Below are positions 26,334-34,000 of a stretch of DNA of 64,000 nucleotides, in pieces. The notes under the pieces are model-generated. The model did not search any database. It worked only from the letters and a program-made list of their open reading frames with translations, and was not told the origin of the DNA. Source of the DNA: VXNE01 sp963665455 (GTDB taxonomy: Bacteria; Pseudomonadota; Gammaproteobacteria; Pseudomonadales; Azotimanducaceae); assembly GCA_963665455.1 (NCBI GenBank), contig OY762279.1:4650001-4714000 (forward strand). The letters are read 5' to 3'. A program made the translations under genes and the position numbers. Within the stretch, counting starts at the first letter, position 1; the number at the start of each line of letters is the position of its first letter.

Positions 26334-27245
26334 CTACGGCGCCTGCGCCGCGAGCGGCTCCAACAGGAGCCGGCTCACGAGCGTCGCCGGAGCACCGCTT
26401 GGACACGGCACGTAGCGGTCTCGCGACTGATGGGCGACCAAGCCTTCGCCGATCAGGCGGTCGATGTCTCCCATCAGCATCAGCACCCAATCGTTGTCGA
26501 GCCTGGCACCGATGTGCGCCAAGTCCGCGCTGTACACCACGCGGTAGTTGGGACGCCGCCACTCCATCACCGCGACGGACCGCGGCCGCGGGCCTCCGTC
26601 CGGCGGGGTGCGGATGTGGACATCCAGCCAAACCGCGGCCCGCAGAAACGCCTGACAGATCACCGCGTGCGGCTGCGGCCCTTCCAACCGCTCGAGCTCC
26701 GCGTACACGGGGTGGCCCGCCCGCACCCCCAAGCCCCGCAACGACTCCAGCACCCCGGCCACCTCGATCCCGTCTTCCCGCGCCTTCGAGCCAAGGGCGT
26801 CGAGCTCCGCCGAGACCGCAACAAGCGCGCGCCGCGGAAAGCGATGCCGCCGGCCCCGCCGCCTTCGCGCCGCGTCGCGCAGCAGCGGTTCCCGCTCATA
26901 CAAACGCTCCACGAAATCCGCCCGCGCGTACTCGCTCGCCAACGCCTGCCAGTGTTCCACGATCAGGACAAGGATCTCGCGCAACCTACGATCCCGCACG
27001 TGACCCAGCCCGGCCCGCCGACTCGCCGGCGGAGGCGGCCCATCGGGCCCGTCCCGGCGGGGACCGATGTAGAACTCGAGGTCCAGTGCCTCGCAGATCT
27101 CGGCGGCGCGATCCACCGACGGCGCGCGTCCGCGCAGCACGGACCGGATTGCGTCCCGGGTCAGCCCGGCGTCGAGCGCCTCGCGGATGGCCGACGTGCC
27201 CCGGCGAGCCAACTGTTTTTCCACGATGGCGCGGAAGGATTCCAT
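26334..27245 (-). CDS. Putative HTH repressor of an inserted divergent module
   Basis: A 303-residue protein of unknown function. The N-terminus looks like an XRE/C1-type helix-turn-helix: AIREALDAGLTRDAIRSVLR, then SVDRAAEICEALDLEFYIGP (residues about 19-62). The pattern ending in ALDLEFYIGP is shared by phage-repressor-like regulators of alphaproteobacteria. No S24/LexA-type peptidase motif follows. The rest is Arg/Glu-rich helices and a C-terminal part with aromatic strands (VAVMEWRRPNYRVVYSADL, then LDNDWVLMLMGDIDRLIGEG) that I cannot assign. ATG at 27245 lies 2 bases from an 18-bp palindrome; an upstream in-frame start at 27332 would run through all operators and is rejected. It is divergent from the 27344 gene. 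Confidence 0.65.
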   Translation of the reverse strand: MESFRAIVEKQLARRGTSAIREALDAGLTRDAIRSVLRGRAPSVDRAAEICEALDLEFYIGPRRDGPDGPPPPASRRAGLGHVRDRRLREILVLIVEHWQALASEYARADFVERLYEREPLLRDAARRRRGRRHRFPRRALVAVSAELDALGSKAREDGIEVAGVLESLRGLGVRAGHPVYAELERLEGPQPHAVICQAFLRAAVWLDVHIRTPPDGGPRPRSVAVMEWRRPNYRVVYSADLAHIGARLDNDWVLMLMGDIDRLIGEGLVAHQSRDRYVPCPSGAPATLVSRLLLEPLAAQAP

Positions 27246-27246
27246 G

Positions 27247-27264
27247 CGTGGCAAATATGCCACG
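27247..27264. promoter_or_regulatory. Operator-like palindrome O1
   Basis: CGTGGCAAATATGCCACG, a perfect inverted repeat with 7-base arms and a 4-base centre. It belongs to the set GTGG-N8-CCAC found three times in this gap. It lies 2 bases before the leftward ATG, so a bound repressor would block translation-start-proximal transcription of the leftward gene. Confidence 0.7.
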
Positions 27265-27283
27265 AGTTGCGCTACCGCGCATG

Positions 27284-27301
27284 TGTGGACAATTAGCCAC
27301 C
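27284..27301. promoter_or_regulatory. Operator-like palindrome O2
   Basis: TGTGGACAATTAGCCACC, sharing GTGG-N8-CCAC and the GCCAC right half with the other two. Centre-to-centre distance is 37 bases to O1 and 32 to O3, close to whole helical turns for the latter. Its left flank CATGTGTGG is repeated exactly at O3. Confidence 0.65.
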
Positions 27302-27307
27302 ACGTTG

Positions 27308-27336
27308 TTGACATGTGTGGTCCATGTGCCACAAAG
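27308..27336 (+). promoter_or_regulatory. Probable promoter of the rightward module gene
   Basis: TTGACA (27308-27313) is a perfect -35 hexamer. At 17 bases downstream only a poor -10 (ACAAAG, 27331-27336) is found, so activity may be low or need help. Transcription would begin within a few bases of the ATG at 27344, giving a leaderless or nearly leaderless message; no Shine-Dalgarno is present. Operator O3 fills the spacer. Confidence 0.5.
27316..27333. promoter_or_regulatory. Operator-like palindrome O3
   Basis: TGTGGTCCATGTGCCACA, 5-base arms with an 8-base centre, third copy of the GTGG-N8-CCAC set. It lies between the -35 and -10 of the rightward promoter, so binding there should repress the rightward gene. 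Confidence 0.65.
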
Positions 27337-27343
27337 TCACCCC

Positions 27344-28069
27344 ATGTCCACGGATCGCCTCATACGCCTGGCGGAGAGCTACGCACGCCACCACCGGCTC
27401 GCGCTCTCCACGGTTGGGCGCTTGGCGGGCGGGCACGGCCACTTCTTCGACCGCGTCGCCGACGGGCGCGTCACCTTTCGGCGCGTCGACCGGTCCATTC
27501 AGTGGTTCTCGGACCACTGGCCGGCCGAGTTGGACTGGCCCGACGAGTTGCCACGGCCCCATCCCGCACCCGGCGCGCCGGTCGCCATGGGCCCCGGGCC
27601 GACGGATCCGGTGGCGGCGGTCCGCGTCGCGCGGGAACGGGTGGTTGCCGCGGTCGCCGCCGGCGATTCGATGGCCCTTCGCGATGCCGAGGCGGCCATG
27701 CTCAGGGCCGGCTCGGTCCTCCGGGAAGATGGACGGATCGCCTCCCCCGCCGCCCTCTGCGAGGCCTTGCGCGTGTCGCGCGATGTCTACTACGACGTCG
27801 TGCGTCGTTTCGCCGGGCCACGCGGGGCGCGGCGGCACACCCGGAGCGGTTCTGACAGCCATCGCCTGCTGAGCGCCTTGGTGGCTTCGGGCGACACCCG
27901 CTTCGCCCTGCGGAGGGCGCTGCTTGGCCCCTCCGGCAATGAACCCGCCGGCGACGAGCCGGAAGCCGGCGCGGGGAAGACGGCCGATCAGGCCACCGAG
28001 GGGCGGAACCCCGAAACTCCGTCGGTCGAAGCACGATGGACGGACCAAACCACCAACGGCGCCGGCTGA
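27344..28069 (+). CDS. Small-HTH protein of the inserted module, Cro-like position
   Basis: A 241-residue protein of unknown function. Its first 70 residues (RLIRLAESYARHHRLALSTV, then GRLAGGHGHFFDRV, and RSIQWFSDHWPAELDWPDEL) resemble a short HTH-like family of about 70-80 residues, common in alphaproteobacteria, that carries an LSTV segment and ends with FSDxWP; those proteins are often encoded opposite phage-type repressors. The remaining 170 residues add a helical part (ARERVVAAVAAGDSMALRDA, PAALCEALRVSRDVYYDVVR) and a disordered acidic tail. ATG at 27344 has no ribosome site, consistent with leaderless expression from the TTGACA promoter. It converges on lpxA, whose stop is 22 bases beyond. 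Confidence 0.6.
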   Translation: MSTDRLIRLAESYARHHRLALSTVGRLAGGHGHFFDRVADGRVTFRRVDRSIQWFSDHWPAELDWPDELPRPHPAPGAPVAMGPGPTDPVAAVRVARERVVAAVAAGDSMALRDAEAAMLRAGSVLREDGRIASPAALCEALRVSRDVYYDVVRRFAGPRGARRHTRSGSDSHRLLSALVASGDTRFALRRALLGPSGNEPAGDEPEAGAGKTADQATEGRNPETPSVEARWTDQTTNGAG

Positions 28070-28091
28070 GGGGCAACGCGGGCGCCCATCC

Positions 28092-28889
28092 CTAGTCCTC
28101 CGAGACGGTGCCGCTGCGTGGGCGCACGATGCCGTGTTCGGACGCCCGAACCGTCTCCACGAACAGCCTTACGGCCTCCCATTCGTCCGCCGCGTCCGCG
28201 AGCGCCGCGCACGCCTCGGGAACGGTAAGGCCCTCCCGGTACACGATCCGGTACGCCCGCCGCAGCGCGCTGCGCGTGGCCTCCTCCACGCCCCGCCGCC
28301 GCATCCCCTCGACGTTCAGGCCGACCGCCAGCGCGGGGTGGCCGGCGACCGTCACGTACGCGGGAATGTCCTTGATGACATACGCGAACGCGGCGACATG
28401 GCTATACGCGCCGACCGTGCGGAATTGGAGTATCCCGGCATAGCCGCCGATGTTCACGTGGTCCCCCACCGAGACGTGGCCGGCGAGGGAGGCGTTGTTC
28501 GCCATGATGACGTGGTTGCCGACCTCGCAGTCGTGGCCGACGTGGACGTACGCCATGAATAGGTTGTGGTCGCCAATCGTGGTGGCGCTCCGGTCCTGGA
28601 GCATGCCGCGATGGATGGTCACCCCCTCGCGGATGACGTTGTCGTCACCAATCGTCAAGGTCGTCGGTTCGCCGCCATAGGCGAGGGCGGGCGTATCTTC
28701 GCCGACCGTCGCGAACTGGAATATCCGATTGCGCCGCCCGAGCACCGTCGGCCCCTTCACGATGGCATGGGGACCGATTCGGCACCCGTCCCCGACCACC
28801 ACGCCCGGCCCGATGATGCTCCACGGCCCGATCTCGACGTCGGCGCCGAGTTCGGCGCCCGAGTCGACGATGGCCCGCTCGTCGATCAT
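28092..28889 (-). CDS. lpxA: UDP-N-acetylglucosamine O-acyltransferase
   Basis: First step of lipid A synthesis: transfers a hydroxyacyl chain from ACP to UDP-GlcNAc. 265 residues; a left-handed beta helix of hexapeptide repeats runs from about 1 to 185, followed by helices (GMRRRGVEEATRSALRRAY). The catalytic pair is present: H116 and H119 in YVHVGHDC (E. coli H122/H125), and H138 in LAGHVSVGD (H144). But the residue equivalent to E. coli H160, within the usual VHQF, is L154 (AGILQF). The ATG overlaps fabZ by 4 bases (ATGA). Instead of lpxB, the next gene on this strand is the inserted regulator about 850 bases away, beyond a convergent gene. Confidence 0.93.
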   Translation of the reverse strand: MIDERAIVDSGAELGADVEIGPWSIIGPGVVVGDGCRIGPHAIVKGPTVLGRRNRIFQFATVGEDTPALAYGGEPTTLTIGDDNVIREGVTIHRGMLQDRSATTIGDHNLFMAYVHVGHDCEVGNHVIMANNASLAGHVSVGDHVNIGGYAGILQFRTVGAYSHVAAFAYVIKDIPAYVTVAGHPALAVGLNVEGMRRRGVEEATRSALRRAYRIVYREGLTVPEACAALADAADEWEAVRLFVETVRASEHGIVRPRSGTVSED

Positions 28890-29329
28890 TCCGTGGTCTG
28901 CCTCTCGGTACAGAGGATGTCCGAAGTGCAGGCCAGTTCGCCATCGACGAACGCCCGGCACTCGAACTTCACGAAGGTTCGCCGCTGACTCGCGATCCCG
29001 GCCTCCATGTCCAACCGGTCACCGGGGACCACCGGACGCTTGAACCGCGTCTTGTCCATGCCGACGAGATAGTACAGGTAGCCGTCCGCCGGCTTGTGGC
29101 CCCGGGTCTTGAAGGCCAACACCCCCGCAAGCTGCGCCATGGCCTCCACCACCAGGACCCCCGGCATCACCGGGTGTCCGGGAAAGTGGCCCTCGAAGAA
29201 CGGTTCGTTGATGGAGACGTTCTTGTACCCGGCGATGTCCTTGCCCACGTTCAGGCGGGTGACGCGATCCAACAGCAGGAACGGGTACCGGTGCGGCAGG
29301 TACTCGAAGATGTCGCGTATCTCCATCAT
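28886..29329 (-). CDS. fabZ: 3-hydroxyacyl-ACP dehydratase FabZ
   Basis: Dehydrates 3-hydroxyacyl-ACP in fatty acid elongation and so competes with LpxA/LpxD for hydroxyacyl-ACP. 147 residues, hot-dog fold. Start MMEIRDIFEYLPHRYPFLLLDRV; the active site is GHFPGHPVMPGVLVVEAMAQ, with the His of GHFPGHP and the Glu of VEAMAQ. ATG at 29329 overlaps lpxD by 4 bases; a second ATG follows at once (29326). Its place between lpxD and lpxA is the standard arrangement. Confidence 0.96.
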   Translation of the reverse strand: MMEIRDIFEYLPHRYPFLLLDRVTRLNVGKDIAGYKNVSINEPFFEGHFPGHPVMPGVLVVEAMAQLAGVLAFKTRGHKPADGYLYYLVGMDKTRFKRPVVPGDRLDMEAGIASQRRTFVKFECRAFVDGELACTSDILCTERQTTE

Positions 29330-30354
29330 CGCGCATCGACCTCCTTCTCCAATCGTGCCACCCGCTTCGCCAAGCCGTCGAGCTCCGCGAAACGCAAGGC
29401 GCTGCGCTTCCAGCGCCGGGTCTTGGCGTGCAGCGTCCCGCCGGAATAGATGCCCGGCTCGTTGATCGAACTCGTGACGTGCGTCATCGCGCTCACCGTC
29501 ACGCCGTCGCAGATCTCCACTGGGCCGTCGCCCCCCACCCCGACGCCGCCGCCCAGGACGCAGTGCCGCCCGATGCGCGTGCTCCCGACGATGCCCGTAC
29601 ATCCGCAGATCACGCTATGCGCCCCGATGTCGCAGTTGTGGCCGACCTGCACGAGGTTGTCGATCTTCACGCCGTCGGCGATCACGGTGTCCCCGATCGC
29701 CCCCCGGTCCACCGCGCTCAACGCCCCGATGCTGACGTCGTCGCCGATCCGCACGCCGCCGACCTGCGCGATGGCCTGGAGGCGGCCCCGGGCGTCCGGC
29801 GCGAAGCCGAAGCCGTCGGCCCCGATCACCGCCCCCGAGTGGACGATGCAACGCGCGCCGAGCCGGACGCCGTGGTACAGCACCGCATTCGCCAGGATCG
29901 CCGTGTCCGCGCCGAGGACGACCCCCGCGCCCACATGTGCCCCCGCGCCGACCGCAACGCGGTCCCCGAGTTCCGCGTCCTCCATGACGACCGCGTTGGG
30001 ACCAATCGAAACGCCCTCCCCAAGGCGGGCGGAAGGGTCGACGACGGCCCGCGGATGCACCCCCGGCGACGGTGCCGGGCGCGTCTCGAAGAGGGTCGAG
30101 GCCACCGCGTAGGCGTGGTAGGGATTGTCGACGACCAGGGCGTTCGTCGGACACTCCCCCACATCGCCGGGGCGGAGGATGACGGCGGTGGCGGCCGTGC
30201 CGGCGAGGAAGCGTCGATAGGCCGGGCCCGACAGATGCGTCAGATCGCCAAGGCACGCATGTTCAAGCGAACCGAGGCCGCGCACGATGGCGTCCGAGTC
30301 GCCCACCACCGTGGCACCGATGTGATCGGCGACTTCGCTGAGCGTGAAGGTCAC
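29326..30354 (-). CDS. lpxD: UDP-3-O-acylglucosamine N-acyltransferase
   Basis: Third step of lipid A synthesis, N-acylating UDP-3-O-acylglucosamine. 342 residues. The N-terminal uridine-binding domain (LSEVADHIGATVVGDSD) is followed by a long beta helix of hexapeptide repeats (ARLGEGVSIGPNAVVMEDAE and onwards). The catalytic His region is DNLVQVGHNCDIG, and the GFGFAPD loop that binds the acyl chain is present. The start is GTG at 30354, 31 bases after the skp stop. A charged C-terminal helix (LDGLAKRVARLEKEVDAR) is typical. Confidence 0.95.
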   Translation of the reverse strand: MTFTLSEVADHIGATVVGDSDAIVRGLGSLEHACLGDLTHLSGPAYRRFLAGTAATAVILRPGDVGECPTNALVVDNPYHAYAVASTLFETRPAPSPGVHPRAVVDPSARLGEGVSIGPNAVVMEDAELGDRVAVGAGAHVGAGVVLGADTAILANAVLYHGVRLGARCIVHSGAVIGADGFGFAPDARGRLQAIAQVGGVRIGDDVSIGALSAVDRGAIGDTVIADGVKIDNLVQVGHNCDIGAHSVICGCTGIVGSTRIGRHCVLGGGVGVGGDGPVEICDGVTVSAMTHVTSSINEPGIYSGGTLHAKTRRWKRSALRFAELDGLAKRVARLEKEVDAR

Positions 30355-30385
30355 GGCGTCGTCCCGCCGCGATGCGCCGGACCGG

Positions 30386-30916
30386 CTACTGCTTCTCGTT
30401 GAGCTTCTCGGTCACCTTGCGGGTGATGTCGTGCTTGGTGTTGACGTACAGGAGGCCCGAACGCTGCAGGACAACGTCGTAGCCCTCGATCTCGATCAGG
30501 TCCTTCAGCACGGCGTCGAGCTTGGGAGCCATTTGCCGGAGAATCTCTTCCTGCCGATCCTGCACCTCCTTCTGCAGCTTGTTGGCACCGAACTCGAGAT
30601 CGAGGCGCTTGTCCTCGATGTCCTTCGCGATGCGGCGCTTCTCGTCGTCGCCCAGGATCTCGGCGTCCTTCTCGAGTTGCCCCTGCAACGCCTCGATGTC
30701 GTCCTGCAACTGTTGCAGTTCATCCTGATCGTTCTGGATGTCCTGCTGGATCTCGTCGGCGAGGGCCTTCGCCTCCTCGCTCTCCCCCAAGGCGCGCTGC
30801 ACGTTCAGCACGGCGATCTTCAACTGGGCCGAAGCATCGATGGCCCCAAGCGTGCACGCGGCCAACAGGACCGCCGCCAGCCCCCTCACAAACGTCTTCG
30901 CCGAGATGTTGGCCAC
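30386..30916 (-). CDS. skp: Periplasmic chaperone Skp/OmpH
   Basis: Trimeric periplasmic chaperone that holds unfolded outer-membrane proteins on their way to BamA. 176 residues with a Sec signal peptide of about 30 (FVRGLAAVLLAACTLGAIDASA) and a mature part starting QLKIAVLNVQRALGESEEAK, the OmpH start. A long coiled coil of Asp/Glu/Lys-rich heptads forms the tentacles; the end (VLQRSGLLYVNTKHDITRKV) returns to the body strand. GTG at 30916 with GGGAG 8 bases upstream is preferred over an earlier start without signal-peptide features. bamA, which usually precedes skp, is not next to it here. Confidence 0.92.
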   Translation of the reverse strand: MANISAKTFVRGLAAVLLAACTLGAIDASAQLKIAVLNVQRALGESEEAKALADEIQQDIQNDQDELQQLQDDIEALQGQLEKDAEILGDDEKRRIAKDIEDKRLDLEFGANKLQKEVQDRQEEILRQMAPKLDAVLKDLIEIEGYDVVLQRSGLLYVNTKHDITRKVTEKLNEKQ

Positions 30917-31044
30917 ACCAGTTCTCCCTTCAGACGAACATGCCCCTCGCCGGGGGCGTACCTCCGCGGCCACAGCGCCGCGAACGCGCCATTTTATTGA
31001 TACTTGGAAGGATTATCACGCCGGGCCGGCCACGGGTTCGCGGC

Positions 31045-34000
31045 CTATGGACGGAACTGCAGCGCGCGCGGCGCCAACCGCGCCGGCTGCGAGACGATCC
31101 GGTACGCCGTCTCGACCCACTCGCAGATCATCCGCCGCGTATCGCGCGGGTCGATCATTTCCTCGATCTGGAAGCGCGACAGGGGCCCGACGGGACCCCG
31201 CGCGCTCTCGATGCGCGCCATCAACTCCGCCCGGAACGCCTCCGGATCCTCCGCTTCGGCGAGTTGGCGCTTGTAGGCGGCCTCGATCCCGCCCTCGGGC
31301 GGGATGCCCCCCACGTCCGCCGCGGGCCACGTCACCCGCACGGAGGGCCGCGAGCGCGGCGTGGCGTAGTTGTTGCCCGCGACGCCGAAGCTGCGGCGCA
31401 TGAGGACCGTGAAGATCGGGACGGACACCTGGGCGAAGGCGATCATCCACTCGCCGCCCCGGCGAATCGTGCCGGCCACCTCGTGCTCGAGCCCCACGGC
31501 GAAGCCCGGGTTGTCCACGAGGTTCAGGATCGGCACGTGGAACAGGTCGCAGAGGTCCTGGTGCCGGGTGAGCTTGCGGCAGCCGTCCGCGGTCAGGGCA
31601 CCGCCGTTGGCGTGCTGGCTGTCCGAGGCGAGGATGCCGAGGGAGTGGCCGTTGAAGCGGGCGAAGCCCGTGATCTGGTCCGTGCCCCAATGCGGCCCCA
31701 CCTCAAAGAACGAGTCGTGGTCCGCCATGAGGGCGATGGCGCGGCGCATGTCGAAGGTGGTGGTGCGCTTGCGCGGGATGAGGGTGAAGAGCTCCTCGTC
31801 GCGGCGCTCGGCCGGATCGTCCGGGTTCGGCGGCAGCACCGGCGGGGTCTCGTAGACGCTCGACGGCAGGTAGGAGAGGAAGCGCCGCGTCATGGCCGCC
31901 GCCTCCTCCTCGGTCTCCGCGAGGTTGTCCACGGAACCGTTCCGGCAGTGGATGTGCCAACCGCCGAGGTCTTCCTTCGTGATGTCGTAGCCCATGGCGT
32001 GCTGGACCACCGGCGGGCCGGCCACGAACAGTTGCGCGATGTCGCGCACCATGACCGCGAAGTGCCCGAGCACCGCCTTGGCCGCGCCGATGCCGACGAC
32101 GCTGCCGAGGAGCACGTTCACCACCGGCACGGTGGCGAGCTGCTCGGTGTACATCGAACTGCCGAGGTGACCCGGCAGGAACGAGCCGCCGCCCCCGGCC
32201 ACCCGGGGCCTCCCGGCCTTGATGGCGCCGCTGCTCTCCTTCGCGGTGCTGTCGCCCTGCTGCTTCTGCGCCGGCACCATCGCGGCCACGCTGCCGCCGC
32301 CGGAAGATCCGTCGAGCAGGCGGATGGAGGGGACGCGCATCTCCAGCGCCAGGCGGTCCAGATACCCGCTCTTGGCACCGATGGCACCGTCCGCGTGCCC
32401 ACCCCGGGAGGTGAAGTCGTCCGCGCAGACGATGGTGGAACGACCCTCGATCTTGCCCCAGCCGCCGACATGGTTGGCGGGGGTGAAGGCGGCGACGGCC
32501 CCGTCCTCGTCGTAGGACGCGAAGCCCGCGATGCTGCCGACTTCGCGGAAGGAGCCCGCGTCGAGGAGCAGGTCGATGCGCTCGCGGCAGGTCAACTTGC
32601 CCCGGCCGCGCTGGCGCACGACGCCGGGGTCCTCGGAACCGGGCGCCAGCCGCTCGAGGGCGAGGCGTTGCATGGCGGCCACGTCCCGCAGCGTCGGCGC
32701 CCAGGTCGCCTCGGGCGCCGCCGCGGAAGCCTCCACCCCGCCCGCGGGAGTCAGTACGGCGACCACCTGACCGGCAGTCACGGCGTCCCCCACCTTGAGC
32801 GCCTGCATCTCGGCGACGACACCGGCACAGGGCGCGTCCACCACGGTTTCCATCTTCATCGCCGTCAAGACCAGCAACGGCACCCCGGCCGCAACCGTAT
32901 CTCCCACCACGGCCCCGACGTTCAACACCGTGCCCGCCATCGGGGTCGCCACGGCCACCTCGCCGGCACCGGCTTCCAGCCGCGGCAGCGTCGGCGTTTC
33001 GGACACCGGCCCGCCCGGACCCGAGCGCACCGGCGTCTGTTCCTCCAACAGCGCGCGGGCACCGCCGTTCACCGGCTCGGCCTCGGCCAGCAGCGCCGGC
33101 TTCTCGGCCAGCAGCGCCGTTCGGGCGTCCCCGGAACGCACGTCGGCGTCCGCGAGGATGGCCTGGAGTTGCCCGATGTTGGTCGGCACCCCCGCGACGT
33201 GAAACTCGTCGAGGGCGCGGCGCGCGCGCTCCAGGGCCGAGACCAGAGATCCTTCCGACGTCGACGTGCAGACCACCTTGGCCAGCAGGGGATCGAATTG
33301 CGGCGGCGGGGCGTAGCCCACGTAGCCGCAGGCATCGACGCGAATCCCGGGGCCCGTCGGTTCCTTGTAGGCCTCGAGGGTACCGGCAGCCTGCGCCACG
33401 ACCCGCGCCTGGACCGCGAATCTCCGGCCGACGGACGGTGGCTCGTCGAGGCCGAGGGATCCCAGGGACGCACCCCCGGCCAGCGCGAACTGGGTCTCGA
33501 CGAGATCGACCCCGTACACCTCCTCCGTCACGGTGTGCTCGACCTGGATGCGGGCGTTCGCCTCGATGAAGAAGTGCTCGTCGCGCTCCGGGACCACCAG
33601 GAACTCGACCGTGCCGGCGTTTACATACTCGCCTGCCCGGGCGAGGGTGACGGCATCCTCGAGAATCCGCTCCCGCATGGCGTCCGGAAGGCCGGCAGCG
33701 GGGGCCGTCTCCAGCACCTTCTGGTTCCGCAGCTGGACCGAGCAGTCGCGCTCGCCGAGGTGCACGACGTGGCCCGCCGCGTCGCCCAAGATCTGCACCT
33801 CGACGTGGCGCGGACGCTCCACCAGGCGTTCCAGAAAAACGGCCCCGTTGCCGAACGCCGCCTCGGCCTCGCTGCGGCAGCGGGCGAAGGCGTCCGCCAT
33901 GCCCTCGGCCGAGTCGACGACGCGCATCCCGCGCCCCCCACCGCCGGCCGCCGCCTTCAACATCACCGGATAGCCCACGCTAGCGGCGAGTTCCTCCGCT

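Noticed and set aside
26081..27343. Upstream extension of the rightward module gene
   Set aside because: The frame is open far upstream but crosses the divergent regulator and all three operators; the TTGACA promoter and domain start support ATG 27344.
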